Shown: positions 36,600 through 45,726 of the stretch, piece after piece
Layout of the letters: every line of letters begins with the position of its first letter
Numbering within the stretch: position 1 is the first letter of the stretch
Origin: Clostridiaceae bacterium
Lineage (GTDB): Bacteria; Bacillota; Clostridia; DSM-8532
DNA: 64,000 bases
Reading direction: 5' to 3'
Assembly: GCA_012521705.1 (NCBI GenBank)
Contig: JAAYLX010000030.1
Location: forward strand, 1 to 64,000
Made by a program: the position numbers and the translations under genes
The notes under the pieces: model-generated
What the model was told of the DNA's origin: nothing
Seen by the model: only the letters and a program-made list of their open reading frames with translations
Database searches by the model: none

Positions 36600-37020
36600 T
36601 AGGATAAAATTACCATTATTTTTCCTAAACCGTTTCCCTCATTTATGAGTGTTTTTGGCATTTTCCCTGGCATATTTTTTGTACATCAATAGTATATTAC
36701 ATTTTTATTACCTTTTGAAGCCCTTTCCCCTCTGAAATATATTAATAGAATTGTCCACCACTTATGACTACTTTAAACAGGCCTTTTCAGTAAATTAGAC
36801 TGCATAAGGGTTCTAAATTCACAGACAAACCATGGGAAATAAATTCTTCGGATCGCATTTTGAAACATGTATATTTTCGCTGTGAACATTATTCCTGTCA
36901 TTTCCGGTTGATATTATAAGTTGTTTGTGTTAGTCTAATATACGTGCTCCTGAAATGAGTCACAATACCTTAATAAGTCGAATTTTACGCAGTTAACAGC
37001 TCATTAATTTTTCGTAAATT
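36600..37020. other. intergenic stretch without recognisable feature
   Basis: About 420 AT-rich bases lie between the NlpC/P60 promoter and the initiator tRNA promoter. I find no frame with a ribosome binding site, no strong hairpin and no known RNA motif here. Confidence 0.5.
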
Positions 37021-37025
37021 AGGTA

Positions 37026-37054
37026 TTGTCAATCTGAAAAATCTATGCTATTAT
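37026..37054 (+). promoter_or_regulatory. promoter of the initiator tRNA gene
   Basis: TTGTCA (37026-37031) and TATTAT (37049-37054) are 17 bp apart and end 23 bases before the tRNA 5' end. Confidence 0.6.
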
Positions 37055-37077
37055 ATTAGGGCACTAAAAATTGACGT

Positions 37078-37155
<78 letters not shown>

Positions 37156-37160
37156 AAGTA

Positions 37161-37192
37161 AAAACCGCTTGTTCTTATGGGCAAGCGGTTTT
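37161..37192 (+). terminator. terminator of the tRNA-fMet gene
   Basis: A perfect 11-bp stem (37161-37171 with 37182-37192, AAAACCGCTTG and complement) follows the CCA end by five bases and continues into TTGTTATT. Confidence 0.8.
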
Positions 37193-37259
37193 GTTATTCC
37201 CTGATATCTCAATAATTTCTGCGCAAGGACGTAAAACTCACACATACAGGCATTCAAAC

Positions 37260-37685
37260 CTAATAACTATATATTTGAGTATCTTCCTGAAAACCGAATC
37301 TGTACCGGATAATTGTAACTTCTTTGGTACCTCTTATTACTTCGTACGTTACAGCATCTCCTTCTTTTTCTCTGTCCGTTCTGCTGCAATGGAATGAAAT
37401 AAACTCGTTTTGCCCATAATCAAGTTCATAGATACTGAATGACAGGTTTTTGGTATTGGAATCATAGTCCGGAAATTTTACGCGTCCATAATTCAACTGT
37501 AAAAGAGTTAACTCGTAATTAGGTTTGACTTTGAATCTAACCATGCCGCTTTGTTCATCAAATTCGTAAACAACCGGAATCCCGGGGTCACGGGAGGTAA
37601 TGCGAACTGTAAGTATTACTAAAATACATAAAACGGCTGCTGCTATTAATATAAGAACAGGTTTTCTCTTCAAAAAATTTATCAT
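37260..37685 (-). CDS. small exported or membrane-anchored protein, unknown
   Basis: A 141-residue protein with a basic N-terminus, a hydrophobic segment (about 9-28) and a beta-rich polar domain with many Tyr and acidic residues. No Cys follows the hydrophobic stretch at a lipobox position, so it is probably anchored by the uncleaved helix. No family is recognised. It is the last of three leftward genes after an ECF sigma factor gene and may belong to the same regulon. Confidence 0.5.
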   Translation of the reverse strand: MINFLKRKPVLILIAAAVLCILVILTVRITSRDPGIPVVYEFDEQSGMVRFKVKPNYELTLLQLNYGRVKFPDYDSNTKNLSFSIYELDYGQNEFISFHCSRTDREKEGDAVTYEVIRGTKEVTIIRYRFGFQEDTQIYSY

Positions 37686-37770
37686 AATTACGTCAACCTT
37701 TTCTTTTTAATTTTTTGCACATACAAATATAAAAAGGGGGGATGGGATATTATATTCCCATCCCATACAA

Positions 37771-38934
37771 TTATTGCATTACACAGGAGAAACCGACAGC
37801 AAATCTTGTCGTACTCGTCTTTGTACCTATGGTGCCAATTTCGAGAGTATAGTAGTCTCTGTTCACACGAATAGCAAATGGCGACTTGGTCGAGCATCTG
37901 TATGAATATTTTCCTGCACTTGAAAGAGGAACTGTATTGGATAAATAACTCTTTCTGCTGCCCTGTGTTGTTTTCCCTAAACTAACAACTGTGTTGTATA
38001 AGTTATAAAAATTTGAGAATGACAAGTTGCCGGACAGAATTGAACCAATAAGTGTTACTGTTTTATACCCCAATTGAATAATTGATTCTATGCTGGTGGT
38101 TGAGGTATTTTCACCCACACCTTTAAGTTCATAACCGCCCAGATAGTAGCTTTGGGTACCGGTATTAGTTATGTCCAGAGTCAATGTCGGAGTAATTTTC
38201 ATGCTTGTCGGATAGTAGCCTTGGATTGAGAAATCATAGACATCAACGTCAAAGGCATCGACAACCTCTGAAGTAAGGACTATTTCATTATTGCTGTAAA
38301 AAAATGCACGAAGCGCAATGCGGGCAAAGCTCCATCTATATACGGTCATTCCATTCCAGGAATACATATAACTCTTATATGCTGTTGTATAGTAAGGATC
38401 AGAAACTCCGGAATTCAGGTTATTAGTCATTGCTGTAGAGACATTTTCGGACAAGGAACCTGATTGAGTTTTAAAGAGGGCACTTTTTGTTATATAAATA
38501 ATGGTGTTGCCCGATGTAAACTTGTAGCAGTACTGGCCGTTATACATAACCGCCGTTAAGGAAGGATAGGTTTTTAGATTATTAAGGATAATCTGCATCT
38601 TGCTGTCACTGAGTTGCAGAGTTGAGTATGGACCATAAATAATATTCGATGCTGCGATGACTGCCTTGGAGCTCTTGATTTCATCAGTAGGCTTATCTTT
38701 TACAACAATTCCATTTGGCTTGTCTACAGGTATGTCGGCTTCACGGACTATATTGACCGGGGTGCGGGGGAACACTGTAAATTCGTTTGGCTTTCCATTG
38801 CTCAGATCGATGGCCTCAGATCCCGACAATTTGAAGGGCTGAGGATTTACTGAAGTCGAAGCAAACGAAACACTTGAGGTCGCCAACATACACACAATCA
38901 AAAGTATGCTCAGACACTTTTTGATGGATCTCAC
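37771..38934 (-). CDS. exported protein of unknown function next to an ECF sigma factor
   Basis: A 387-residue protein with a classical signal peptide (positive MRSIKKC, hydrophobic core, cleavage expected after SVSFAS at about residue 26). The mature part is rich in Ser, Thr and Tyr and looks like a secreted, mostly beta protein; I recognise no domain. The start is a GTG at 38934 with a purine-rich AGAAGAAAGG directly before it, a cramped spacing, but a stop codon just upstream leaves no other choice. It sits between the sigma factor and a second exported protein. Confidence 0.6.
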   Translation of the reverse strand: MRSIKKCLSILLIVCMLATSSVSFASTSVNPQPFKLSGSEAIDLSNGKPNEFTVFPRTPVNIVREADIPVDKPNGIVVKDKPTDEIKSSKAVIAASNIIYGPYSTLQLSDSKMQIILNNLKTYPSLTAVMYNGQYCYKFTSGNTIIYITKSALFKTQSGSLSENVSTAMTNNLNSGVSDPYYTTAYKSYMYSWNGMTVYRWSFARIALRAFFYSNNEIVLTSEVVDAFDVDVYDFSIQGYYPTSMKITPTLTLDITNTGTQSYYLGGYELKGVGENTSTTSIESIIQLGYKTVTLIGSILSGNLSFSNFYNLYNTVVSLGKTTQGSRKSYLSNTVPLSSAGKYSYRCSTKSPFAIRVNRDYYTLEIGTIGTKTSTTRFAVGFSCVMQ

Positions 38935-39048
38935 CCTTTCTTCTCAATTAGTATTGTTGGAGGTAAATGTAATGGCAAATTCAGATACGATCTGTACAGA
39001 CGTGTTTTTTACTCATAATAGATTACACGGCTCTTATACTGTGCCGAC

Positions 39049-39663
39049 TCAACCTGTTTTCCGCCTATGTAAAAGAACTTCTATTTTATTATTTAGCTCT
39101 TCCTGATAAGGGTTTTCGATTTCATTGACACAACCATTCTCGATATCTTCATTTATATTTTCAACATGGGAGACTGCGGCGTAAGAAAAGATCAGCCTTA
39201 CTCTTACGTTCTGCTCAGTTATGTCAAGAATTTTGGCGATCTCTTTATCAGAATAATCAAAAAAATATCTTAACGCAATTATGTCTGCGTAAGGCTGATA
39301 CAGAAGCCTGATTTTCTCTTTCAGATCCGCAAGGCTCTCATTCTTTATCAAATGCTCATCTATACTGTATGTACAATCAGGTATAACCTCATCTATTTCC
39401 TCAATTGTTATCTGGTTGTTACGTTTTCTTTTATTGTACAGATTAATCGAAACATTCCTACATATAATAACCATTAAAGCCCGCGTATTGTTACACTCAA
39501 TATCATTAATCAGCCGAATATTATTTAATAGTTTTACAAATGACATCTGAACCGCATCCTGAGCCAGATGATGGTTGTTAAGAATACGAAATGCAGTGGA
39601 ATACATTAAGCCGTTGTATTTTTGATATAATGATTCGATTTTAGTTATTGCCTCTCTTGTCAT
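39049..39663 (-). CDS. sigma-70 family (ECF-type) RNA polymerase sigma factor with unusual C-terminus
   Basis: A 204-residue protein. Region 2 (about 10-80) has the core-binding and -10 helix text AFRILNNHHLAQDAVQMSFVKLL. Region 4 (about 115-155) has ALRYFFDYSDKEIAKILDI followed by TEQNVRVRL, a normal helix-turn-helix. ECF factors usually stop within ten to fifteen residues of this point. Here about 45 residues follow, first acidic (NINEDIENG) and then basic (LLHRRKTG), which look unrelated to a sigma tail. No anti-sigma gene is seen alongside. It may control the two exported proteins downstream. Confidence 0.72.
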   Translation of the reverse strand: MTREAITKIESLYQKYNGLMYSTAFRILNNHHLAQDAVQMSFVKLLNNIRLINDIECNNTRALMVIICRNVSINLYNKRKRNNQITIEEIDEVIPDCTYSIDEHLIKNESLADLKEKIRLLYQPYADIIALRYFFDYSDKEIAKILDITEQNVRVRLIFSYAAVSHVENINEDIENGCVNEIENPYQEELNNKIEVLLHRRKTG

Positions 39664-39870
39664 TCACATTTGACCCCGTAAAGTTGAATTTCTGTATTAT
39701 TATTACATATTACCATATATTCTCAGGCTTAAAATTACCGTTTTTTTACAATTTCATTTTTTGATCCTGGTACATTTTAAGAGTTATTAATAACCAGAGA
39801 TTAAGCCCAAAGAGTTGCCGAAATCAGGTACGAAGAATTATGCTGGATGCGGTGTCTACGGAAAAAACTA
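39664..39870. other. intergenic stretch without recognisable feature
   Basis: About 200 AT-rich bases between the sigma factor gene start and the interrupted membrane protein gene. I see no gene or clear regulatory signal; a weak -10-like AT-rich stretch may serve the sigma gene. Confidence 0.4.
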
Positions 39871-41391
39871 TCAGCTTGCGCATCGTCTCCTGAATAATCC
39901 CTCAAATCCCTTTGATGCCACTACAAACAGGGCGAAGAAGGCAATATAGGCATACCTGTGCTGGACTTCAATGAGCCAGTATACGAAAAATGTTACAATA
40001 AAAAATGTGACAGATATAATTTGTACAGAGCTGTTTTTTTCTGCTTTTAATGCCGTAAGCATACTTATTATCCCAAAAAGGAAGATTAATAAATAAAAGG
40101 CTGAATCTACTGCCGTGAAAAGGTACAGTAAGAATCTTACAGGGATACTTATATTCAATATATTAATGCTTTTATTAAGGTCAATTCCGTTAAAAGCCGG
40201 ATACCAGGACGCATCGCAGGACCACATTATTCTGATTTTTTTTGATAAGAGTAAACTTAATCTTTTCGGGCCGACAGACAACCTTTCCTTGATTAGTTTT
40301 ATTGCTTCTTCGTCACGCTGGTCCGGATTTTCAATAAAGTATTTTGACTCGAACAATTTGTCTGCATCTTCTTTGGAAAAAGTCCCCGAAGTGGAATGAT
40401 TTAAGCCTACTACGAATTTATATAAGGGAAAATTGTTCGACAGCCCGTACGGGCTTATGCCGGACAGGACAAAAAGCTTTGAAATTGCTGCATTTCCTAT
40501 GAAGTAGACCTAAATCGCGCAGCCGACAGGCAAAAATACTTCTCTGAACTTAACTTTAAGAGTCTCCTTGCTAAATCGTTGAAGAACAGTAATAACGCCA
40601 TAACCAAGAAGCGCTGCTATCATCAGTACAGCTTCCGGACGAACCATGTTGCTCAATGAAAAAAAGATCCCTGCAATAACCGCCTTACCTAAAGTAAATC
40701 TTTGTATATAAATAATTATATAAAACCCTGCGAACAGAAGCATGGCTGCAAGATGCTGATTGGTATACACCGGACTGAGGCTCAGATTAAGCGGAAAAAA
40801 GGCATAGGCAAAGGCAACCAACCTGGACGTTTTATCAGAGCAGAACTCACGTAAAATAAGATATAGCAAAACATTGGTTATGGACATAAAGATGCAATTT
40901 GCAATCAATAAAGGAACTATATCTATCCCGAAAATCTTTATAACCGGTGACATAACAGCCGGGAATCCTAACTGGTATGCCCATATTGAAAAATAGGGCT
41001 GGCTTAAGTATTTAGGTGTCTTATTTGCTATCTGTGAGGTCACCCAGTAAAATAGCTGAAAATCAGAGTACTGCTTTGTTTTGGTGATAAAAACAAATAA
41101 CAGTTTAACTGACAAAGAGACAATAAAAAGGATTATGGCAAAAACAAAGGGACTGCGCATTTTTAGGGTACTTTTCAATACCCTGTTTTTCAGGTACACA
41201 AGCAGAGCAACAACTGCAGTTAACAAAATCCCCATAAGAATGAGATATCCTTTATGGGATACCCTGTAAAATTCGGTCCTTAAGTTCCTAAGACAATAAA
41301 CAAAATCCAGTAAATCTATGACAAGAATAGCTGCAAAACAAACCATTGCTGATAAAAATAGCAGTCTTTGCAGTACACTGTTTTTTACCAT
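39871..41391 (-). pseudogene. membrane protein (GT39/ArnT-like glycosyltransferase fold), interrupted by an in-frame TAG
   Basis: Two open frames, 41391 to 40513 and 40509 to 39871, are in the same phase and separated only by a TAG at 40510-40512. Reading through it gives one 506-residue polytopic protein. The N-terminal part holds many membrane helices and a loop text (SDFQLFYWVTSQIANKTPKY, VYTNQHLAAMLLF) like GT39/ArnT-type polyprenyl-phosphate-sugar transferases. The part after the stop begins VYFIGNAAIS and continues through a soluble loop into three more helices and an Arg-rich end. A good ribosome binding site (AGAGGTG) is at the front. One base change could restore it, so the loss is recent, or the stop is read through. 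Confidence 0.75.
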
Positions 41392-41679
41392 GACGCACCT
41401 CTTCCTATACAGGTCCGGTTAAATCTATTATGCTGTTCAAAAGGTAAAGTTATATAATTATCAGAACTAAATTTTACATCTGATATTTCAGCTATTTCAT
41501 CAGACGTTTTATATGGAAGAAAGTTCATAAATGTTCTTTGCATTTATACTCAGTTACTAACAATTTTACAAGTAAATTATATTTGCCAATGGGTAATAAT
41601 TTATTTCCCAGTCCGGAATAATATTTATTAACCGCGATGCTCAATTAAAAAGTTAATAAAAACAAACAAATTTTGACTA

Positions 41680-41708
41680 TTGAAAAATATGATGTTTTGT
41701 TATATAAT
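41680..41708 (+). promoter_or_regulatory. sigma-A promoter of the ribose operon
   Basis: TTGAAA (41680-41685) and a perfect TATAAT (41703-41708) are 17 bp apart, directly before the operator repeats. Confidence 0.7.
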
Positions 41709-41710
41709 TC

Positions 41711-41739
41711 AGTTAAACGTTTTACTTAATCGTTTAACT
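41711..41739 (+). promoter_or_regulatory. LacI-family operator pair
   Basis: A perfect 9-bp inverted repeat, AGTTAAACG (41711-41719) and CGTTTAACT (41731-41739), spans the transcription start region. Each arm end carries the central CG of a LacI-type half-palindrome, so two operator sites side by side are possible. Position fits autorepression by the adjacent LacI-family protein. Confidence 0.65.
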
Positions 41740-41770
41740 AAAAGTTCTCGGCTATAAAAGGGTGAAATCA

Positions 41771-42808
41771 ATGGAAAACAAGGCCATTACCATCAAAGAA
41801 ATAGCAAAAGAAGCGGGCGTATCTACAGCGACAGTCTCAATGATTCTGAACAATAAAGACAATAACATCAGTGAAGCAACCAGAAACAGAGTGCTGGAAA
41901 TCGTCAAAAGAACAAATTACATACCCAATACCATGGCCAGAAGTCTCGTGACAAAACAAACCAGAACTATCGGCCTCATATTGCCCGACATCACCAACCC
42001 ATTCTTCCCCGAAATCGCAAGGGGAGCCGAGGACAGAGCAAGTCAATCAAGATATAGCATAATTTATTGTAATACAGATGATAATTTGAACAGGGAAGAC
42101 ACATGCATTGACATACTGTCTGAAAAAATGGTTGACGGCATCATCTTTGCCCATTCTGCCGACAGGGGCAGAGTTGGCGGAGTAAAACGATGCAGAGTGC
42201 CAATTGTCCTGATTGACCGCGACTATCAATTCCCCAATGTAATCGGAAGAGTACTTGTAGATAACAAAAAGGCTTCCTTTACAGGAGTCAATTATCTTAT
42301 AGATCAGGGCTACCGGAAAATCGCCTATATCGCAGGTTCTATTAACACAATGACCGCCCGTGACCGTTTGGAGGGATATAAAGAAGCTTTGAAGGAAAGA
42401 AATATCCCATATAAAGACGAATACGTCAGGATAGGCGAATACAGATCCCAGTGGGGTATGGAAGCAGTAGGAGCGCTTCTGGATGAAAAAATAGACATGG
42501 ATGCAATCTTCTGCGGTAACGACCTGATTGCAATCGGCGCAATTAAAGAACTTAAGAACAATGGTTACAAAGTCCCGGATGACATAGGAGTTATGGGGTT
42601 TGACGATATATATCTTTCCGGAATTGTAGAACCGGCACTGACAACAATCAAGCAGCCTGTATATGAAATGGGATACCGTGCTGCTGATCTATTGATAAAT
42701 GCCATTGAATCGCCGGAAGAGTCTGAAAATAGCGTAGACGAGGATACAATTATTTTGGAAACAGAACTTATTATTAGGGAATCAACCAAGGAGGGAGCAA
42801 AAAAATGA
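41771..42808 (+). CDS. rbsR: LacI-family ribose operon repressor
   Basis: A 345-residue regulator. The helix-turn-helix TIKEIAKEAGVSTATV is at about 8-23, and the hinge helix follows with YIPNTMARSLV near 50. The ligand domain is a periplasmic-binding-protein fold starting TIGLILPDITNPFF near 60. Translation is best from the ATG at 41771, which has AAGGGTG six bases upstream; a GTG at 41762 is too close to that site. It overlaps rbsK by four bases and sits first in the operon, just downstream of its operators, which implies autoregulation lifted by ribose. Confidence 0.88.
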   Translation: MENKAITIKEIAKEAGVSTATVSMILNNKDNNISEATRNRVLEIVKRTNYIPNTMARSLVTKQTRTIGLILPDITNPFFPEIARGAEDRASQSRYSIIYCNTDDNLNREDTCIDILSEKMVDGIIFAHSADRGRVGGVKRCRVPIVLIDRDYQFPNVIGRVLVDNKKASFTGVNYLIDQGYRKIAYIAGSINTMTARDRLEGYKEALKERNIPYKDEYVRIGEYRSQWGMEAVGALLDEKIDMDAIFCGNDLIAIGAIKELKNNGYKVPDDIGVMGFDDIYLSGIVEPALTTIKQPVYEMGYRAADLLINAIESPEESENSVDEDTIILETELIIRESTKEGAKK

Positions 42809-43731
42809 TAACTGTAATAGGCAGCATCAACATGGACCTGGTAATACATACAGAAAGAATCCCACGTCCCGGGGAGACCGTTTTGGGAAATGATTTCAGA
42901 CAGATTCCCGGAGGCAAAGGCGCAAACCAGGCAAGTGCGGCTGCAAAACTTGGAGCGAATGTAAAAATGATAGGCTGCGTAGGAGACGATGCATTTGCTT
43001 CTACATTAATTAACTCCCTGAATACGTACGGTGTTAACACAGACCATGTTTCCATTGTCCCGGACATAGCCAGCGGAGTCGCTGTTATTACCGTGGAGCA
43101 ATCCGGGAATAATAGCATTGTCATAGCTCCCGGTGCCAATTATTGTGTGACCGATGAAAAGCTCAAAGAGGCTGAAGATACTATAAGAAACTCTGATGTA
43201 ATAATGCTCCAGCTTGAGATTCCTGTTGAAACTGTAAAATCGGCAGTTTTAATGGCAAAGGCTGCAGGAAAGAAAGTAATTCTAAATCCGGCGCCTGCTG
43301 CAAAGCTTGACGGAGAAATCCTTAAAAATGTTGATATATTAACTCCCAACGAAACTGAGCTGGAAGTATTAAGCGGCCACAGTACGGATACCATTGAAGA
43401 TATCAGGGCTGCCGGCCAAATAATGCTTAACAAAGGAGTCAAAGAATTGATTGTCACTCTGGGTTCCCGGGGTTGCCTGTATATGAATAATCAGATGTCA
43501 AAGAAATTCGATGCCTACAAAGTGAAAGCCGTGGATACCACAGCGGCAGGAGATGCATTTAACGGCGCATTGGCAGTTTATTTGAGCGAAGGAAAAACTA
43601 TTGATGAAGCAATAGATTTCGCCATGAAGGTCGGTGCAATGTCAGTGACAAGACACGGGGCGCAACCTTCCCTTCCGCTTCTTTCAGAGGTATTGGATTT
43701 TGAGAACTGGTTAAAAACACAAAGCCTTTAA
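42805..43731 (+). CDS. rbsK: ribokinase
   Basis: A 308-residue PfkB-family kinase that phosphorylates ribose at O5. It begins with GSINMDLVIHTERIPRPGET and a sugar-binding PGGKGANQA near 40; the catalytic base lies in VDTTAAGDAFNGAL near 250 (Asp of GDAF) with the anion hole just before. Length and motifs match ribokinase rather than fructokinase. It shares ATGA with the rbsR stop. Confidence 0.93.
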   Translation: MITVIGSINMDLVIHTERIPRPGETVLGNDFRQIPGGKGANQASAAAKLGANVKMIGCVGDDAFASTLINSLNTYGVNTDHVSIVPDIASGVAVITVEQSGNNSIVIAPGANYCVTDEKLKEAEDTIRNSDVIMLQLEIPVETVKSAVLMAKAAGKKVILNPAPAAKLDGEILKNVDILTPNETELEVLSGHSTDTIEDIRAAGQIMLNKGVKELIVTLGSRGCLYMNNQMSKKFDAYKVKAVDTTAAGDAFNGALAVYLSEGKTIDEAIDFAMKVGAMSVTRHGAQPSLPLLSEVLDFENWLKTQSL

Positions 43732-43746
43732 AAGGGGGATGCTAAA

Positions 43747-44166
43747 TTGAAAAAGAGCGTATTACTTAATTCCGATATTTCATGGGTTGTCTCCAATATG
43801 AGACATACAGACACTTTAGTGATCGGTGATGCGGGGCTTCCGGTTCCAAACCATGTTATGCAGATAGACCTGGCTGTCACAAAAGGAATACCCGATTTTA
43901 TGAGCGTTTTAAAAGCTGTACTTACCGAACTTAGGGTTGAGAAGGTTACTTTGGCAGAAGAAATTAAAACAAAAAGCCCTGAATTGCATAAAGAAACAAT
44001 CGAGCTGATCAAAAAGACAGAAAAAGAAGAAGGAATAACCATAGCCATTGAGTACATTCCCCACGAAGAATTCAAGGAAGAAACAGCTTACAGCAAAGCG
44101 GTTGTAAGAACCGGCGAATTTACTCCTTATGCGAACATCATTCTGACTTCCGGAGTTGTGTTCTGA
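43747..44166 (+). CDS. rbsD: D-ribose pyranase
   Basis: A 139-residue protein that converts beta-D-ribopyranose to the furanose form used by ribokinase. Family marks are LNSDISWVVSNMRHTDTLVIGDAGLPVP at the start (split here as LNSDISWV and GDAGLPVP; the His near residue 20 is catalytic) and a C-terminal GEFTPYANIILTSGV. It starts at a TTG at 43747 with AAGGGGG about eight bases upstream; no ATG is available in frame. Its presence is the strongest single marker that the operon handles ribose. Confidence 0.93.
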   Translation: MKKSVLLNSDISWVVSNMRHTDTLVIGDAGLPVPNHVMQIDLAVTKGIPDFMSVLKAVLTELRVEKVTLAEEIKTKSPELHKETIELIKKTEKEEGITIAIEYIPHEEFKEETAYSKAVVRTGEFTPYANIILTSGVVF

Positions 44167-44208
44167 GCAACTCCAGGCGGTATCCAAACCTGAACGGAGG
44201 GTTTATAA

Positions 44209-45726
44209 ATGCCTGAAAAAATTATCTCAATGAAAAATATTTGCAAAGATTTTTCCGGGGTTCAGGTGCTTAAAAATGTGGACTTCAACATCTACGACGG
44301 CAAAATTATGGCTTTGCTGGGTGAAAACGGCGCAGGGAAATCAACTCTGATGAAGATACTTACCGGTGTCTACACAAAAACATCGGGTGAGATTTATCTT
44401 AACGGAAAAGAAGTCAACTTTAGAAGTACTAAGGATTCTCAGGACAGCGGAATTGCAATAATCCATCAGGAACTGAACCTGATCCGCCACCTTTCCATTG
44501 GCGAAAACATCTTCCTGGGAAGGGAGCCTGTTACCAGGACGGGACGAATCAAATGGAAACAATTATATGAAGAGTCAAAGGTCTGGCTTGAGAAACTGGG
44601 ACTTGACGAAGACCCAAGGGAACTTGTCGGGAATATCAGTGTAGGTAAGCAACAGCTTGTTGAAATCGCAAAGGCATTATCGTTAAACGCAAAAGTTATT
44701 ATAATGGATGAGCCTACCGGCGCTTTGACAGTTTCTGAAACAGAAAGGCTCTTTAGCGTAATACGTGAGTTAAAAGCCCAGGGACACAGCATAGTTTATA
44801 TTTCGCACAGGCTGAAAGAGATTTTTGAAATCTGTGACGATGTTACCGTATTAAGAGACGGTGAGTTAATTGGTGAAAAAAGTATAGATGAGCTTGATGA
44901 GGATAAAATCATTGAAATGATGGTTGGAAGAAAGCTCAATGAACAATATCCGAGAATTGTATCCCAGCCGGGCGATGTGCTGTTGGAAGTAAAAGATTTG
45001 ACCAACCGCTATGTTCAGAATGTTTCATTCAAGCTTCGCCAGGGTGAGATTCTTGGAGTTGCGGGACTCATGGGGGCCGGCAGAACCGAGTTGGCCCGGA
45101 CAATATACGGAATATACAAGAAGGATTCCGGAGAAATTGTTCTTGAAAACCGTAGTCTAAGGATTCACCATCCCACAGATGCCCTTAAGAACGGAATTGC
45201 CTATGTGTCTGAAGACAGAAAAGCAAACGGGATACACCTGGGTTTAAGCGTCCGGGAGAATATTACAATGGCTTCGCTGGGCTCTTATTGCGGAAAAATA
45301 GGCAATATTTCAAAATCCGAGGAAGAAAAATCAGCAAATCACTATATCAAAAGTATGCATATCAAAGTCTCAGGAACCAGGCAGCTTTTGAAGCACTTAA
45401 GCGGCGGAAACCAGCAGAAAGTATCATTGGCTAAGAACCTGGATGCAAAACCGAAAGTTCTGATTCTTGACGAGCCTACCCGCGGTGTTGATGTAGGCGC
45501 AAAGAAAGAAATATACGAATTAATCAACCAGTTCAAGCAACAGGGAATGAGTATTATTATGATTTCCTCTGAAATTCCTGAGATTCTTGGCATGAGTGAC
45601 AGAATTATGGTCATGCATGAAGGAAGAGTTACCGGAATTATTGACAGGGAAACCGCCACTCAGGAAAAAATCATGAGCCTGGCAGTAGGGAAGGATGTGT
45701 GCCAAAATGCAGAAAATATCATTTGA
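44209..45726 (+). CDS. rbsA: ribose ABC transporter ATP-binding protein (two ATPase domains)
   Basis: A 505-residue fused ATPase typical of carbohydrate uptake transporter-2 systems. Domain 1 has Walker A GENGAGKST near 39, signature ISVGKQQLVEIAKAL and Walker B VIIMDEPTGAL near 165. Domain 2 has a degenerate Walker A (GLMGAGRTE near 287) and a good signature LSGGNQQKV near 393 with LILDEPTRGVD. The degeneration of the second site is normal for RbsA. GGAGGG precedes the ATG. Confidence 0.94.
   Translation: MPEKIISMKNICKDFSGVQVLKNVDFNIYDGKIMALLGENGAGKSTLMKILTGVYTKTSGEIYLNGKEVNFRSTKDSQDSGIAIIHQELNLIRHLSIGENIFLGREPVTRTGRIKWKQLYEESKVWLEKLGLDEDPRELVGNISVGKQQLVEIAKALSLNAKVIIMDEPTGALTVSETERLFSVIRELKAQGHSIVYISHRLKEIFEICDDVTVLRDGELIGEKSIDELDEDKIIEMMVGRKLNEQYPRIVSQPGDVLLEVKDLTNRYVQNVSFKLRQGEILGVAGLMGAGRTELARTIYGIYKKDSGEIVLENRSLRIHHPTDALKNGIAYVSEDRKANGIHLGLSVRENITMASLGSYCGKIGNISKSEEEKSANHYIKSMHIKVSGTRQLLKHLSGGNQQKVSLAKNLDAKPKVLILDEPTRGVDVGAKKEIYELINQFKQQGMSIIMISSEIPEILGMSDRIMVMHEGRVTGIIDRETATQEKIMSLAVGKDVCQNAENII

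Noticed and set aside
39871-41391. Two separate membrane protein genes
   Set aside because: The halves share one frame, the second has no ribosome binding site at its first ATG, and coding-like sequence joins them across the TAG.
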